A stretch of DNA of 64,000 nucleotides from Bacillus sp. 491mf (GCF_900112415.1 NZ_FOLV01000005.1:142162-206161), one strand, 5' to 3'; positions 20,400 through 32,288 are shown, counted from the stretch's first letter. Notes: a model not told the origin generated them from the sequence alone. Translations and numbers: made by a program.

Positions 20400-21354
20400 C
20401 CATTTTATCATATGCTTCAATAATACGCTGTACGAGCGGATGACGAACAACATCCGACTGCTCAAGTTTAACAAACGAAAGACCAGGCACATGGTCTAAA
20501 ATATTCGCTGCAATAGAAAGCCCAGATTTCACACCTTTTGGTAAATCAATTTGAGATGGGTCTCCTGTTACAACCATTTTCGAGCCAAATCCAAGACGTG
20601 TTAAAAACATTTTAATTTGTGCACCCGTTGTATTTTGCGCCTCATCTAAAATTACAAATGCGTCATCGAGTGTACGTCCTCTCATGTACGCTAGCGGAGC
20701 AACTTCAATGATGCCGCGTTCCATCATTCTTTGCGTATGTTCTTGCCCAAGTACATCATGAAGAGCATCATAAAGTGGTCGTAAATACGGGTCCACTTTT
20801 TCTTTCAAATCCCCAGGTAAAAATCCGAGACTTTCGCCAGCTTCCACAGCAGGTCTTGTTAAAATAATTTTTTTTACATAGCCATTTTTTAATGCTCGAA
20901 CAGCCATTACTACAGCTAAATATGTTTTACCAGTACCAGCCGGTCCCATTCCAAACACCATGTCATTTTTCTTAATGGCATAAATATATTGCCTTTGTCC
21001 CATCGTTTTCACACGAATGGACTTACCTTTTGCTGTTTTAAAGATCTCCTCTTCGTATAACTTTTCAAAATGAGCCAGATTCCCTTGACGCCCAAGTTGA
21101 ATCGCATAGACTACATCACGCTCAGAAATCGATATACCCTTGCGAATAACAACTAGAAGTTGTTGTAATATCCCTTCAACAAGAGCTACTGCTTCATTCG
21201 TCCCGGAAACACGAACAGATTCACCTCTCGTAACAATCGATACCTCAAGTTCATTCTCAATTATTTTTAAATGCGCATCATTTACTCCAAACAAAGCAAT
21301 TGCTTCATTATGGTTTTCCAATTGTTGATTCATCTCTACTAATTGTTCAGCCAT
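20395..21354 (-). CDS. phoH: PhoH family ATPase
   Basis: A 319-residue PhoH/YbeZ-type P-loop protein with an N-terminal KH-like region and a helicase-like ATPase domain. Walker A is GPAGTGKTYLA (about 138-148), followed by LTRPAVEAGESLGFLPGDLKEKVDPYLRPLYD, Walker B DDAFVILDEAQN (about 230) and TGDPSQIDLP. It is thought to act in RNA metabolism with YbeY, encoded nearby. It begins 7 bp after yqfD, in line with the sporulation pair yqfC-yqfD. Confidence 0.94.
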   Translation of the reverse strand: MAEQLVEMNQQLENHNEAIALFGVNDAHLKIIENELEVSIVTRGESVRVSGTNEAVALVEGILQQLLVVIRKGISISERDVVYAIQLGRQGNLAHFEKLYEEEIFKTAKGKSIRVKTMGQRQYIYAIKKNDMVFGMGPAGTGKTYLAVVMAVRALKNGYVKKIILTRPAVEAGESLGFLPGDLKEKVDPYLRPLYDALHDVLGQEHTQRMMERGIIEVAPLAYMRGRTLDDAFVILDEAQNTTGAQIKMFLTRLGFGSKMVVTGDPSQIDLPKGVKSGLSIAANILDHVPGLSFVKLEQSDVVRHPLVQRIIEAYDKME

Positions 21355-21361
21355 TAATTAC

Positions 21362-22561
21362 TCAATCTCCTTGAATATCGGATTCTGATATCGGTTGAGC
21401 CTCTGCAATATTCTCAATCACAGTATAATGCAGCAATAATTTCAAATTCCCATTCTCAACCTGTTTATGCAAAACTTTCTTCCCTATAATCATAGCACGT
21501 TCATCCAATTTTTTCTTTAATTCTTTTTGACCCATCTCCTCCGCAACTACCATTGCTTGCTTTTCTGTATATTCACGATTTGCCTCTTCCTCTTCACGTA
21601 CAATCGCTTTTTCGTAAGCAATCGGCAGTGTAAAACCAAGCAATTTCACATCATGCCTTACTGTCTCAGTTTTAGACTGCTTATACTTATCATGCTGAAA
21701 TCCCCATATTTTTATTTTCATATTTCCAAAAGTAAGATAATGTTCATTATATGATTTTCCTGTATAAACTTGAAATTTCGTTTTTAGAGGTACCTCCACT
21801 TCAGACTTGTACCAAGTTTCACCAAATACAACACCTTTAGCCGAAACAATCGTAGGACTCTCTTCTTTCCCATACATTCCTGACACAAGAAGTTGTCCTT
21901 TTTGCACATAATCGTTTTTCATAACAATTGGTTTTCCAATCTCAACAAACATTTTTGTAACAATCGCTTCTTTTTTGGCGACTAAATGTTGCGGCACCTG
22001 TTCTTCTTCTTTCTTCGGCTCATTTTTTTCAACTATTTTAAAATGATATGTCGTGCCTTTTACGTCCAAACCAACCCATGTTATAGCGTTAATATTATCA
22101 GTCAAATAACGCTGTATATTTTCTACACTCGGCATTTGAAATTGAAGCTTCCCTTTTTTAATACCCATTTTGTCTAATTCTTTCATCATTATATATTCCG
22201 TCTCTGGCTTCGCCCCTGTTACCTCTATTTTCCATACCATATTTGACATAACAATGACACTTAAAAAAAATAAGAGAAAACCAACAAGAAAACCACTATT
22301 CCGAAGTAAACGCTTATTCCAAAACGGAACTCCGTAGCGTCCAATAAAATATAGATTACACTCATTTTTACGGTAAATCGGGCGTAATCGCTTCACATCT
22401 CGAAGCAACATACAAAAGACAAGTGTATCATCTGCAACTTTCTTGACATCCCAAACTAAAATGTCTCTTCGTACACATTCGTTAATAAATCGTTCTGCTC
22501 CCCTTCCTTGAATTCGCACTTTTACATACCCAATCCATTTTGTAAACCACTGATTTTTCAT
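21362..22561 (-). CDS. yqfD: Sporulation protein YqfD
   Basis: A 399-residue membrane protein of the YqfD family, expressed in the mother cell and required for efficient sporulation in B. subtilis. One strong transmembrane segment lies at about 91-111 (GFLVGFLLFFLSVIVMSNMVW). The rest is soluble: an N-terminal domain starting WFTKWIGYVKVRIQGRGAERFINEC and a large charged C-terminal domain. A GGAGGC site precedes the ATG. It follows yqfC and a small ORF described separately. Confidence 0.92.
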   Translation of the reverse strand: MKNQWFTKWIGYVKVRIQGRGAERFINECVRRDILVWDVKKVADDTLVFCMLLRDVKRLRPIYRKNECNLYFIGRYGVPFWNKRLLRNSGFLVGFLLFFLSVIVMSNMVWKIEVTGAKPETEYIMMKELDKMGIKKGKLQFQMPSVENIQRYLTDNINAITWVGLDVKGTTYHFKIVEKNEPKKEEEQVPQHLVAKKEAIVTKMFVEIGKPIVMKNDYVQKGQLLVSGMYGKEESPTIVSAKGVVFGETWYKSEVEVPLKTKFQVYTGKSYNEHYLTFGNMKIKIWGFQHDKYKQSKTETVRHDVKLLGFTLPIAYEKAIVREEEEANREYTEKQAMVVAEEMGQKELKKKLDERAMIIGKKVLHKQVENGNLKLLLHYTVIENIAEAQPISESDIQGD

Positions 22562-22582
22562 AGCTCGCCTCCATCAGCTTTC

Positions 22583-22614
22583 TAAAAAAGGCGCAGCCCT
22601 TTAAGAGACCTGCA
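22583..22614 (-). terminator. Weak terminator-like hairpin between yqfC and yqfD
   Basis: Minus strand GGTGCAG ... CTGCGCC (one G-U pair, about 13-nt loop) followed by TTTTTTA, starting inside the end of the 45-codon ORF and 22 nt before yqfD. It may reduce read-through into yqfD. Confidence 0.4.
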
Positions 22615-22738
22615 CCAACTGTATAACTTTACTCCGCTCATACAGTCCAGTCAGTAGGAGGAGGACTAAGAAGTATATACTACCTGACCACTTACCTTTG
22701 ATCCGTTCAATAAAACATCTCATGAATAACAGCTTCAT
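22601..22738 (-). CDS. Small membrane protein ORF between yqfC and yqfD
   Basis: A 45-codon ORF starting 1 nt after the yqfC stop. It has its own well-spaced AAGGG ribosome binding site, formed by the last codons of yqfC, 8 nt before the ATG. The product begins MKLLFMRCFIERIKGKWSG, contains one hydrophobic segment (about 21-33, IYFLVLLLLTGLY) and ends in a short charged tail. I do not recognise a family. Position between two mother-cell sporulation genes suggests a small sporulation membrane protein, but this is inference. Confidence 0.5.
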   Translation of the reverse strand: MKLLFMRCFIERIKGKWSGSIYFLVLLLLTGLYERSKVIQLVQVS

Positions 22739-22739
22739 T

Positions 22740-23033
22740 TTATTTTCCCTTTTTTTCATCTTCTAAAAATAGGACTTGTTCAATGGTCCCTTCAAGCAAA
22801 AGCTCTTCTGGAAGAATTGTCTTAATTACAAAAGAATCTCCTTTTATTAATAATTGTCCTTGTTTTAATAAAAGTCGTACCTCTTTATCACTAAATACCA
22901 ATAATCCACGATGATTTTCTATATAAATATGTACCTGCCCAACAAGTGTAATTCTCGGCAGATCCATGAATACATCTGCAGGTAGGTCTATCTGCTTCGT
23001 AATCCAATTTTTCATTTGCTGCAACTTTCTCAT
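22740..23033 (-). CDS. yqfC: Sporulation protein YqfC
   Basis: A 97-residue YabP/YqfC family protein. The pattern ITKQIDLPADVFMDLPRITLVGQVHIYIENHRGLLVFSDKEVRLLLKQGQLLIKG matches this family, present only in spore formers and linked to spore coat and cortex assembly. A run of G (GGGGGG) 6 nt before the ATG at 23033 decides the start over an upstream ATG in frame. It heads the leftward unit yqfC-small ORF-yqfD-phoH. In B. subtilis floA and nfeD lie upstream; here yqeY does. Confidence 0.92.
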   Translation of the reverse strand: MRKLQQMKNWITKQIDLPADVFMDLPRITLVGQVHIYIENHRGLLVFSDKEVRLLLKQGQLLIKGDSFVIKTILPEELLLEGTIEQVLFLEDEKKGK

Positions 23034-23106
23034 CGAAGACCCCCCTCTCATCCCATATGTATGAAAAAAAGGCTTGTAATATCACGTCCAAATTGAAAAA
23101 AAACAT

Positions 23107-23141
23107 AAAAAAGCGTCTCATTATAAATGAGACGCTTTTTT
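23107..23141. terminator. Terminator after yqeY
   Basis: Perfect 16-bp stem (aaaaaagcgtctcatt and its complement) with a 3-nt loop and T-runs on both strands. Confidence 0.85.
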
Positions 23142-23583
23142 ATGCTAATAGTTGTGAAACAAGCCTATTCACTTGTGAGCCATCTGCTTTACCTTTTACT
23201 TTCGGTAAAACATTACTCATCACTTTGCCCATATCAGCTTTAGAAGCTGCACCAACTTCAGAGATAGCTTGCTGAATAACAGCAAGCAATTCTTCTTCTG
23301 TCAATTGCTCTGGCAAATATGTTTCTAAAATCTGAATTTCGCTTTTTAGTTTATCGACAAGGTCTTCACGACCCGCTTTTTCAAACTCAAGGAGGGAGTC
23401 TTTATACTGTTTTACTTCACGAGCTAAAACTGTTAGTTCCTCTTCTTCTGTAAGAGGGTTCTGCAGTTTAATTTCTTCATTTTGTAAAGCAGCCTTAACC
23501 ATACGAATAACGGTTAATTTATTTTTTTCTTTATTCTTCATCGCTTGTTTCATATCATCGTTTAAACGACCGAGAAGACTCAT
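23140..23583 (-). CDS. yqeY: GatB/YqeY domain-containing protein
   Basis: A 147-residue helical protein ([36 protein letters not shown] ... [14 protein letters not shown]) of the GatB/YqeY family, related to the tail domain of the GatB amidotransferase subunit that contacts tRNA. Its own function is unknown. It lies 15 bp downstream of rpsU, as in B. subtilis, and is co-transcribed with it. Confidence 0.94.
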   Translation of the reverse strand: MSLLGRLNDDMKQAMKNKEKNKLTVIRMVKAALQNEEIKLQNPLTEEEELTVLAREVKQYKDSLLEFEKAGREDLVDKLKSEIQILETYLPEQLTEEELLAVIQQAISEVGAASKADMGKVMSNVLPKVKGKADGSQVNRLVSQLLA

Positions 23584-23598
23584 AAATTACACCCTCTC

Positions 23599-23772
23599 TT
23601 AGAATTTACGCTTTCTTGCCGCTTCAGATTTCTTCTTACGTTTTACACTTGGCTTTTCATAGAACTCGCGTTTTCTTGCTTCAGCAAGCGTACCAGCTTT
23701 AGAAGTTGATCTTTTAAAACGGCGAAGTGCATCCTCCAAAGACTCGTTTTTACGAACGACTGTTTTTGACAT
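23599..23772 (-). CDS. rpsU: 30S ribosomal protein S21
   Basis: The 57-residue bS21 begins [20 protein letters not shown] and ends in a lysine/arginine-rich tail. The frame is open for 32 more codons upstream, but a strong GGAGGGAGGG site lies just before the ATG at 23772 and the conserved protein starts there. In Bacillus S21 influences motility and biofilm formation through ribosome heterogeneity. Upstream repeat-rich DNA separates it from deoC. Confidence 0.97.
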   Translation of the reverse strand: MSKTVVRKNESLEDALRRFKRSTSKAGTLAEARKREFYEKPSVKRKKKSEAARKRKF

Positions 23773-23984
23773 TCTCTTTCCCTCCCTCCGAAACATCCAC
23801 TTACATCCTAATTTCAGCATGCAAAAAGTAAACACTTTCTCAGCATGTCTTTTACGATTATAATACATTTTATACTTTTAGGTCAACTATCTGAAAAAAG
23901 AAAAGCAGAGTACTTGCTCTTCTTTTTTCACAAAACGTACATTTTCGATATATATTTCTATAACAATTCAATATGATTCTATCG

Positions 23985-24190
23985 AAATGTTCGCCTCTGC
24001 TTTCTCATCCTCTAAGCACTGCACCGTAACCTGCCAAACGAGATCAAAAGCGGCTATGTAGAAAAAGGAGACTGCACTCGCTTGCTCCCTTTGTCTAACT
24101 TCGCATGTGGCAGAAAAAAGCCCTGACCGCTTCTATGCACGGCCAGATGCTCTCGTCCACCTAAAAGAATGGGTTTCTGTCTTTTTTCGC
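23985..24190 (-). repeat. bcr1-like dispersed repeat, copy 4
   Basis: Reverse orientation. It has TTTTAGGTGGACGAGAGCATC, GTGCATAGAAGCGGTCAGGG, TTTTTTCTGCCACATGC and AAAGGGAGCAAGCGAGTGCAG, the fullest match to copies 2 and 5. It lies in the rpsU-deoC space (667 bp), which also holds a short imperfect hairpin at 23897-23932 and the tandem repeats described next. Confidence 0.7.
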
Positions 24191-24440
24191 CTTTATTTTA
24201 TCCAGCTGCGCCTCCTAGTCCTTCACGTCTAAGAACCTTCCACGCGAGAAGGTAAAGAACACCTTCTGCGTGAAAGAACCTTAGCCAACAGGACTAAACA
24301 GTCGGCTCCGCTTTTATATTATCCAGCTACAGCCGCTAGAACAATCGGTCGTTTCACTCTTTCCTACGAGGCAAAAAACGCCTCTGCGTTAAGAGCTCCA
24401 ACGCCCTCATGTTCTATACGAGCGGCTTTCGCTTTTATTT
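24191..24440. repeat. Tandem pair of structured repeats (family F)
   Basis: Two units of about 115-120 bp both start TTATCCAGCT and end CCGCTTTTAT or TTCGCTTTTATT. Each contains inverted segments: CTTCACG..CGTGAAAG with CACGCGAGAAGG in the first, and CGAGGCAAAAAACGCCTCTGCG in the second, with CTAGTCC/GGACTA and CCGCTAGAAC/GTTCTATACGAGCGG at the outer ends. The second unit ends at the deoC stop codon. They look like RNA-folding repeats, not genes. Confidence 0.6.
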
Positions 24441-25105
24441 TAATAATCAGTTGTTGCTGTTTTTCCGCTTATTAACGCTACGCCAGAACTTGTTCCGATT
24501 CGCGTTGCACCTGCTTCTACCATTGCATCCATGCCTGCTTCGTCACGAACACCGCCTGATGCTTTTACACCGATATTTGGTCCTACAGTTTTTCTCATCA
24601 ATGCAATATCTTCAACTGTTGCACCGCCTGTTGAAAATCCTGTTGATGTTTTTACGAAATCGGTACCTGCTTTTACAGATAATTCACAAGCACGAACTTT
24701 TTCTTCCTCTGTTAGTAAGCATGTTTCAATAATTACTTTTACAAGCGCTTTTCCTTTTGCAGCCTCTACAACAGCGCGAACGTCACGTTCTACTAACGCA
24801 TCGTTTTTATCTTTTAACGCACCGATGTTAATTACCATATCAACTTCAGTTGCACCTTTTGCAATCGCATCCGTTGTTTCAAACGCTTTTGTTTCTGGTG
24901 TATTTGCTCCAAGAGGAAAACCAATTACTGTACAAACTTTTACATCTGTTCCTTTTAGCAGTTCTGCTGCCGTTTCAACCCACGTTGGATTTACACATAC
25001 AGAAGCAAAATCATGCTGTTTCGCCTCTTCACATAAAGTCACGATTACTTCTTTTTTTGTATCTGGTTTTAATGCCGTATGATCAATTAACTTTGCATAG
25101 TTCAT
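24440..25105 (-). CDS. deoC: Deoxyribose-phosphate aldolase
   Basis: A 221-residue class I aldolase splitting 2-deoxyribose-5-phosphate to glyceraldehyde-3-phosphate and acetaldehyde. Signature segments are [61 protein letters not shown] (Schiff-base lysine in VKVI) and [20 protein letters not shown]. It follows mtaB, separated by that gene's terminator, and has no deo partners here. In B. subtilis a different gene (yqeW) occupies this site. Confidence 0.96.
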   Translation of the reverse strand: MNYAKLIDHTALKPDTKKEVIVTLCEEAKQHDFASVCVNPTWVETAAELLKGTDVKVCTVIGFPLGANTPETKAFETTDAIAKGATEVDMVINIGALKDKNDALVERDVRAVVEAAKGKALVKVIIETCLLTEEEKVRACELSVKAGTDFVKTSTGFSTGGATVEDIALMRKTVGPNIGVKASGGVRDEAGMDAMVEAGATRIGTSSGVALISGKTATTDY

Positions 25106-25230
25106 TTAAAAATGCCCCTTCCTCAACTTTTACGTAGTAATTTTTTTACTTATCAGTCGTCTGACAACTTTAACCTTCCGCATTATAACATAACGTATAG
25201 CGTTTTCATATTTTAACTTCTCCAGCAAAT

Positions 25231-25268
25231 AAAAAAGCATACAAACAAAAGTGTTTGCATGCTTTTTT
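25231..25268. terminator. Terminator after mtaB
   Basis: 17-bp stem with one mismatch (aaaaaagcatacaaaca / tgtttgcatgctttttt), AAAG loop, T-runs on both strands. Confidence 0.8.
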
Positions 25269-25269
25269 G

Positions 25270-26622
25270 TTACGCACTTGCTGATTCTTTTGGAGATGCA
25301 TCTTCTAGCACACGAACAAACTGTGCTTCATTGTAAGGATAACCAGCTTTCGTAATTTTTACTTTAATTAATTTACCGATTAATTCTTCAGAACCTTCAA
25401 AGACAACTTTTAAGTAATTATCTGTATATCCTACATATAACCCTTCACGATCAGCTTCTTTAAATGGTTCTTCTGGAATAATTTCAAGAACTTCACCTTC
25501 AAACTGTGATGCATATTCTTTCGCTAATTGATCTGACAATGCAATTAAGCGGTGTACACGCTCGTTCTTAATTTCTTCTGGCACTTGATCATCCATGCGT
25601 GCTGCTGGTGTTCCTGTACGTTTTGAATATGGGAATACATGAAGTTCAGAGAAACGATTATTTTTAATGAAATTGAACGTTTCCATGAATTCTTCTTCTG
25701 TTTCACCTGGGAAACCAACGATAACATCAGATGTAATTGCAAGTCCTGGCAGCGCTTCTTTTAAGCGGTCTAAACGCTCTTGGAAAAACTCCATTGTATA
25801 TTTACGACGCATACGTTTCAACACTGTATTCGACCCAGATTGAAGCGGAATGTGTAAATGACGGACAACAACTTTAGAATCTCGCAGTACTTCAATTACT
25901 TCATCTGTAATTTGACTTGCTTCAATAGAAGAAATACGAAGGCGTTTTAAACCTGTTACTTGCGCTTCCATATCACGAAGTAGTCCCGCTAAATTATAAT
26001 CTTTCATATCCTCACCGTATCCACCTGTATGAATACCTGTTAAGACGATTTCTTTATAGCCAGCCTCTACTAATTGCTGCGCTTGGCGAATAACTTCTTG
26101 TCCATCACGAGAACGCATTAAACCACGAGCCCACGGAATAATACAGAACGTACAGAAGTTGTTACATCCTTCTTGAATTTTTAAAGATGCACGCGTACGA
26201 TCTGTAAAATATGGTACGTCCAATTCTTCGTATACACGTGTTTTCATAATGTTACGCACAGCATTAATCGGCTGACGTTCATTGCGATAATCTTCAATAT
26301 AGCCAAGCATTTTCTCACGGTCTTGTGTTCCGACTACAATATCTACACCTGGAATTGCCATAATTTCAGCTGGAGATGTTTGTGCATAACATCCCGTTAC
26401 ACAAATTACCGCATCAGGATTTTGACGAACGGCACGACGAATAACTTGACGACTTTTTTTATCCCCTGTATTTGTTACAGTACATGTATTAATTACATAC
26501 ACATCAGCTGTTTTTTCAAATTCAGTTCGCTCATAACCACCTTGTTTAAACAGTTGCCAAATTGCTTCTGTCTCGTAGTGGTTTACTTTACAACCTAACG
26601 TATGAAACGCAACAGTTGCCAT
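25270..26622 (-). CDS. mtaB: tRNA-N6-threonylcarbamoyladenosine37 methylthiotransferase MtaB
   Basis: A 450-residue radical-SAM methylthiotransferase forming ms2t6A37 in tRNA. The N-terminal MTTase domain has three cysteines (HTLGCKVNHYE, NTCTVT, CVTGCYAQ) and the radical-SAM motif is CNNFCTFCIIPWARG (about 145-159). A C-terminal TRAM domain follows (about 370-435). It is 6 bp downstream of rsmE and last of the heat-shock operon continuation. Confidence 0.96.
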   Translation of the reverse strand: MATVAFHTLGCKVNHYETEAIWQLFKQGGYERTEFEKTADVYVINTCTVTNTGDKKSRQVIRRAVRQNPDAVICVTGCYAQTSPAEIMAIPGVDIVVGTQDREKMLGYIEDYRNERQPINAVRNIMKTRVYEELDVPYFTDRTRASLKIQEGCNNFCTFCIIPWARGLMRSRDGQEVIRQAQQLVEAGYKEIVLTGIHTGGYGEDMKDYNLAGLLRDMEAQVTGLKRLRISSIEASQITDEVIEVLRDSKVVVRHLHIPLQSGSNTVLKRMRRKYTMEFFQERLDRLKEALPGLAITSDVIVGFPGETEEEFMETFNFIKNNRFSELHVFPYSKRTGTPAARMDDQVPEEIKNERVHRLIALSDQLAKEYASQFEGEVLEIIPEEPFKEADREGLYVGYTDNYLKVVFEGSEELIGKLIKVKITKAGYPYNEAQFVRVLEDASPKESASA

Positions 26623-26628
26623 ATATAC

Positions 26629-27378
26629 TCACCCCATTAATTCAAAATGATAAGAAGCGGCACTTAGCGCGTATAAAGGCGCTGTTTCTGTCCGCAATAT
26701 TCTTGGTCCTAAACTACATGGTACAAAAGCATGCTCAGAAAGAGAAGATACTTCTTCTTCCGTTAGACCACCTTCTGGTCCAAATACAATGAGCACCTTT
26801 TGTCCTGGTTTTAAATTCGTTAAAACCTTAGCGAAGTTTGATTTTTCACCTTGTTTCGCTTCCTCTTCATACGCAACAAGGCAGCTATCATAATCTTTGC
26901 TCATCGCGAGAAGCTCTTTAAAAGAAACAGGTGCATACACAGTCGGAATCTCACTGCGATGAGACTGCTCAGCTGCCTCTTTGACAATTTTATTAAAACG
27001 CTCTACTTTTTTCCCAGCTTTTTTCGCATCCCATTTCACAATAGACCTTGATGCTTGGAACGGTAAAAAGGCTGCTGCTCCAAGTTCAGTTCCTTTTTGT
27101 AAAATCAACTCAAGCTTATCACCTTTAGGCAATCCGCTTGCAATTGTCACAAAAACAGGAAGCTCAGTTGACATCTCTATCCATTCTACAATAGTCGCAT
27201 TTACAAATTCATTGGTAATTTCAGCAATTGTACAAATTGCTGTTTTTCCACTTGTACAACAATAAATTTGATCACCAGGCGTCATACGCATTACTCTTCC
27301 GATGTGATGCACATCATCTCCTACAATACGAATGGCCAATTCATTTACATTTTGTTCTTCTACAAAATAACGCTGCAT
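26629..27378 (-). CDS. rsmE: 16S rRNA (uracil(1498)-N(3))-methyltransferase
   Basis: A 249-residue SPOUT-superfamily methyltransferase. It has an N-terminal PUA-like region (MQRYFVEEQNV), then LPKGDKLELILQKGTELGAAAFLPFQASRSIVKWD, and the trefoil-knot SAM site VLIVFGPEGGLTEEEV ... CSLGPRILRTETAPLYAL. It modifies the decoding region of 16S rRNA. A 209-bp spacer with a repeat lies between it and prmA, which may uncouple its expression. Confidence 0.96.
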   Translation of the reverse strand: MQRYFVEEQNVNELAIRIVGDDVHHIGRVMRMTPGDQIYCCTSGKTAICTIAEITNEFVNATIVEWIEMSTELPVFVTIASGLPKGDKLELILQKGTELGAAAFLPFQASRSIVKWDAKKAGKKVERFNKIVKEAAEQSHRSEIPTVYAPVSFKELLAMSKDYDSCLVAYEEEAKQGEKSNFAKVLTNLKPGQKVLIVFGPEGGLTEEEVSSLSEHAFVPCSLGPRILRTETAPLYALSAASYHFELMG

Positions 27379-27394
27379 TTTATCACCTTAGTAA

Positions 27395-27590
27395 AGTTTA
27401 GCTCTTTTCGTAAACGAGTGCTTACGAAAAGAGCCAAACAGTATGATTTAGACGAAACAAATGGTAAGTCCCCCGCTGCTTTCAGCGAGAGACTTTCCGC
27501 TTACATCATCCATAAACACTTAATCAGGGAGACTTTATCCCGCTATTCGTGAGCTAAGACTTCCACTGACTGAAGTTTCACTTTATCTTA
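27395..27590 (-). repeat. Structured repeat between rsmE and prmA
   Basis: It contains a perfect 13-bp hairpin (gctcttttcgtaa / ttacgaaaagagc, 27401-27434). On the minus strand it starts GTGAAACTTCAGTCAGTGGAAG, then a CTTAGCTCACGAATAGCGGGA segment and CGCTGAAAGCAGCG, another small hairpin. The GTGAAACTTC head links it to the family B elements. No ORF is supported. Confidence 0.5.
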
Positions 27591-28526
27591 CCCTCTACGC
27601 GCAATAATCGCTACCCAATCTTCCATCGTTAACACTTCTTCTACTGTAAAACCAGCATTTACTAACGCGGATGTTACAATTTTTTCTTTTGCAGCAATAA
27701 TACCAGACGTTATGAACAATCCACCTTGCTTCACAACTTTCGCTGCATCTTCTGGGAATAGTAAAATAATTTCCGCTAGTAAATTTGCGACAATTAAATC
27801 TACAGGTCCTTCAATGCCCTCTAGTAAGCTGTTTTGTCCAACAGTTACAACATTTTCTGTATGATTTAATCGGACATTCATTTCCGCACTTTCTACCGCA
27901 ACCGGATCTAAGTCGTATGCTTGAATAGAAGCAGCACCTAATTTAGCCGCTGCAATACTTAATACACCAGAACCCGTTCCAACGTCAATAACAGTATCTC
28001 CCGGCTGAACAGTTTTCTCTAAAGCACGGATGCACATCGTTGTTGTCGGATGCGTTCCCGTACCAAATGCCATTCCTGGATCTAGTTCAATAATTTTTTC
28101 TTCAGGTGAGGAAGGAGTATACTCTTCCCACGTTGGCACAATTGTAAATGTATCAGAAATTTTCACTGGATGGTAATACTTTTTCCAAGCAGTAGCCCAA
28201 TCCTCTTCATCTACTTCATTAACAGATACAGTTGCTGCTCCAATCTCGATTCCATAAGAAGGTAACAGATCAATAGACGATTTTACATTTGTAATTGTTT
28301 CTTGCAGGGCATCATTCTTTGGGAAATACGCTTTTACAAGCACACCTTCTTCCGGATATTCAGCCGGATTTAATGCATAAATCTCGCCAAATTGTTGTTC
28401 ACGCTCTTTCGTTAATTCCGCAGGATCTTCAATCGCAACACCACTTGCACCTGCTTCGTGTAAAATATGCGAGATTGCTTCTACCGCGTACTCTGTTGTA
28501 TGAATACTAATTTCTGACCATTTCAC
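27588..28526 (-). CDS. prmA: Ribosomal protein L11 methyltransferase
   Basis: A 312-residue SAM-dependent enzyme that trimethylates L11. The N-terminal substrate-binding domain ([21 protein letters not shown]) is followed by a Rossmann domain with motif [21 protein letters not shown] (about 178-197), [12 protein letters not shown] and [12 protein letters not shown] (NPPY-like). [16 protein letters not shown] is a family signature. It is 28 bp downstream of dnaJ, in the hrcA operon order. Confidence 0.97.
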   Translation of the reverse strand: MKWSEISIHTTEYAVEAISHILHEAGASGVAIEDPAELTKEREQQFGEIYALNPAEYPEEGVLVKAYFPKNDALQETITNVKSSIDLLPSYGIEIGAATVSVNEVDEEDWATAWKKYYHPVKISDTFTIVPTWEEYTPSSPEEKIIELDPGMAFGTGTHPTTTMCIRALEKTVQPGDTVIDVGTGSGVLSIAAAKLGAASIQAYDLDPVAVESAEMNVRLNHTENVVTVGQNSLLEGIEGPVDLIVANLLAEIILLFPEDAAKVVKQGGLFITSGIIAAKEKIVTSALVNAGFTVEEVLTMEDWVAIIARRG

Positions 28527-28554
28527 AATTTACCAACTCCATTTTTTATTTCCA

Positions 28555-29658
28555 TTATTCCCCTTTAAAAGCTCGCTTAAGCTTTCCAAATAGGCTATCA
28601 TCTTGATCTTCTTGACCTGCAAATTCTCTTAATAAATCCTTTTGATGCGATGTTAATTTCGTTGGTGTTATAACACGTACAACTACGTATTGATCACCTT
28701 GCCCATATCCGCGTACGTTTGGAGCACCTTTTCCTTTTAAACGGAATTCTGTTCCTGTTTGTGTTCCCGCTGGAATTTTTAATTTCACTTTTCCTTGCAC
28801 AGTTGGAACTTCCACTTCATCCCCAAGTGCTACTTGCGCGAATGTTAATGGCATTTCGCAAATAATATCATCACCTTCGCGATGGAAGAATTCATGATCT
28901 TTCACGCGAACGACTACATATAAGTCTCCTGCCGGACCGCCATTTATACCAGCTTCCCCTTTACCAGTAACGCGAATTTGTTGACCGTTATCAATACCTG
29001 CTGGAATTTTAACATTAATTTTTTTGCGTTTACGTAGTTTTCCAGATCCATGACATGTTGTACATTTCTCTTTAATAATTTGACCTGTTCCAGAGCAATG
29101 TCTACAACTTTGACGATTCACAATACGACCAAATGGTGTGTTTTGCTCCACGCTAATTTGACCTGTTCCAGAACAATGTGAACATGTTTCCTTAGAAGTC
29201 CCAGGTTTTGCTCCACTACCGTTACATGTATTACAAGGATCTTCAGCTGGAATTTCAATATCCATTTCCTTACCAGAAATCGCCTCTTCAAAATCTAAAG
29301 TCACTTGATATTGAAGATCTGCACCTTGGCGCGGTGCATTTGGATCACGGCGTCTACCGCCTCCACCACCAAAGAATGAACTGAAGATGTCTTCAAAGCC
29401 AAAGCCACCACCGAAGTCGCCTCCACCAAAGCCTTGATTTGGACCAGCATGACCAAATTGATCGTACTGCGCACGTTTTGAATCATCACTTAACACTTCG
29501 TATGCTTCTTGCACTTCTTTAAATTTTTCAATTGCATTTTCTTCAGTACTTACATCTGGATGATACTTTTTCGCCAAACGACGATATGCTTTTTTAATCT
29601 CATCATTCGAAGCACCCTTGCTAATGCCGAGCACCTCATAGTAATCTCGTTTATTCAT
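28555..29658 (-). CDS. dnaJ: Chaperone protein DnaJ
   Basis: A 367-residue type I J-protein. The J domain (1-70) has the HPD motif in KKYHPDVS, then a Gly/Phe region (about 75-105, [22 protein letters not shown]). The zinc-binding domain has four CxxCxGxG repeats ([32 protein letters not shown]; about 140-205), and a C-terminal substrate-binding part follows. It stimulates DnaK ATPase. The start at 29658 follows a GGGGG site; nine upstream codons in frame are not counted. Confidence 0.97.
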   Translation of the reverse strand: MNKRDYYEVLGISKGASNDEIKKAYRRLAKKYHPDVSTEENAIEKFKEVQEAYEVLSDDSKRAQYDQFGHAGPNQGFGGGDFGGGFGFEDIFSSFFGGGGGRRRDPNAPRQGADLQYQVTLDFEEAISGKEMDIEIPAEDPCNTCNGSGAKPGTSKETCSHCSGTGQISVEQNTPFGRIVNRQSCRHCSGTGQIIKEKCTTCHGSGKLRKRKKINVKIPAGIDNGQQIRVTGKGEAGINGGPAGDLYVVVRVKDHEFFHREGDDIICEMPLTFAQVALGDEVEVPTVQGKVKLKIPAGTQTGTEFRLKGKGAPNVRGYGQGDQYVVVRVITPTKLTSHQKDLLREFAGQEDQDDSLFGKLKRAFKGE

Positions 29659-29802
29659 AAGTTTGTTACCCCCGAATCCTTTCACATAAACGTAATTTTA
29701 ACATCGAAAGAAAGTGCTTTGCAACACTGTTTCCTCACTTACAGTATGCAAAAAGAAAAACATTGGACTCTCTCACAAAAGACTTCATGTATACTCTTCG
29801 TG

Positions 29803-29843
29803 AAAAAAGCCAAAGCCAAGGCACGCTTGACTTTGACTTTTTG
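29803..29843 (-). terminator. Terminator-like hairpin between dnaK and dnaJ
   Basis: 17-bp stem with two G-U pairs (minus strand AAAAAGTCAAAGTCAAG / CTTGGCTTTGGCTTTTT) followed by TTTTTTC, in the 202-bp dnaK-dnaJ spacer. It likely ends or attenuates the hrcA-grpE-dnaK transcript, lowering dnaJ expression. Confidence 0.75.
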
Positions 29844-29860
29844 TCATCTTACTTATTTGA

Positions 29861-32288
<2,428 letters not shown>

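Noticed and set aside
24531-25082. 183-codon frame antisense to deoC
   Set aside because: Mirror of deoC codon bias; Ser/Thr/Val-rich composition, no ribosome binding site, no family resemblance.
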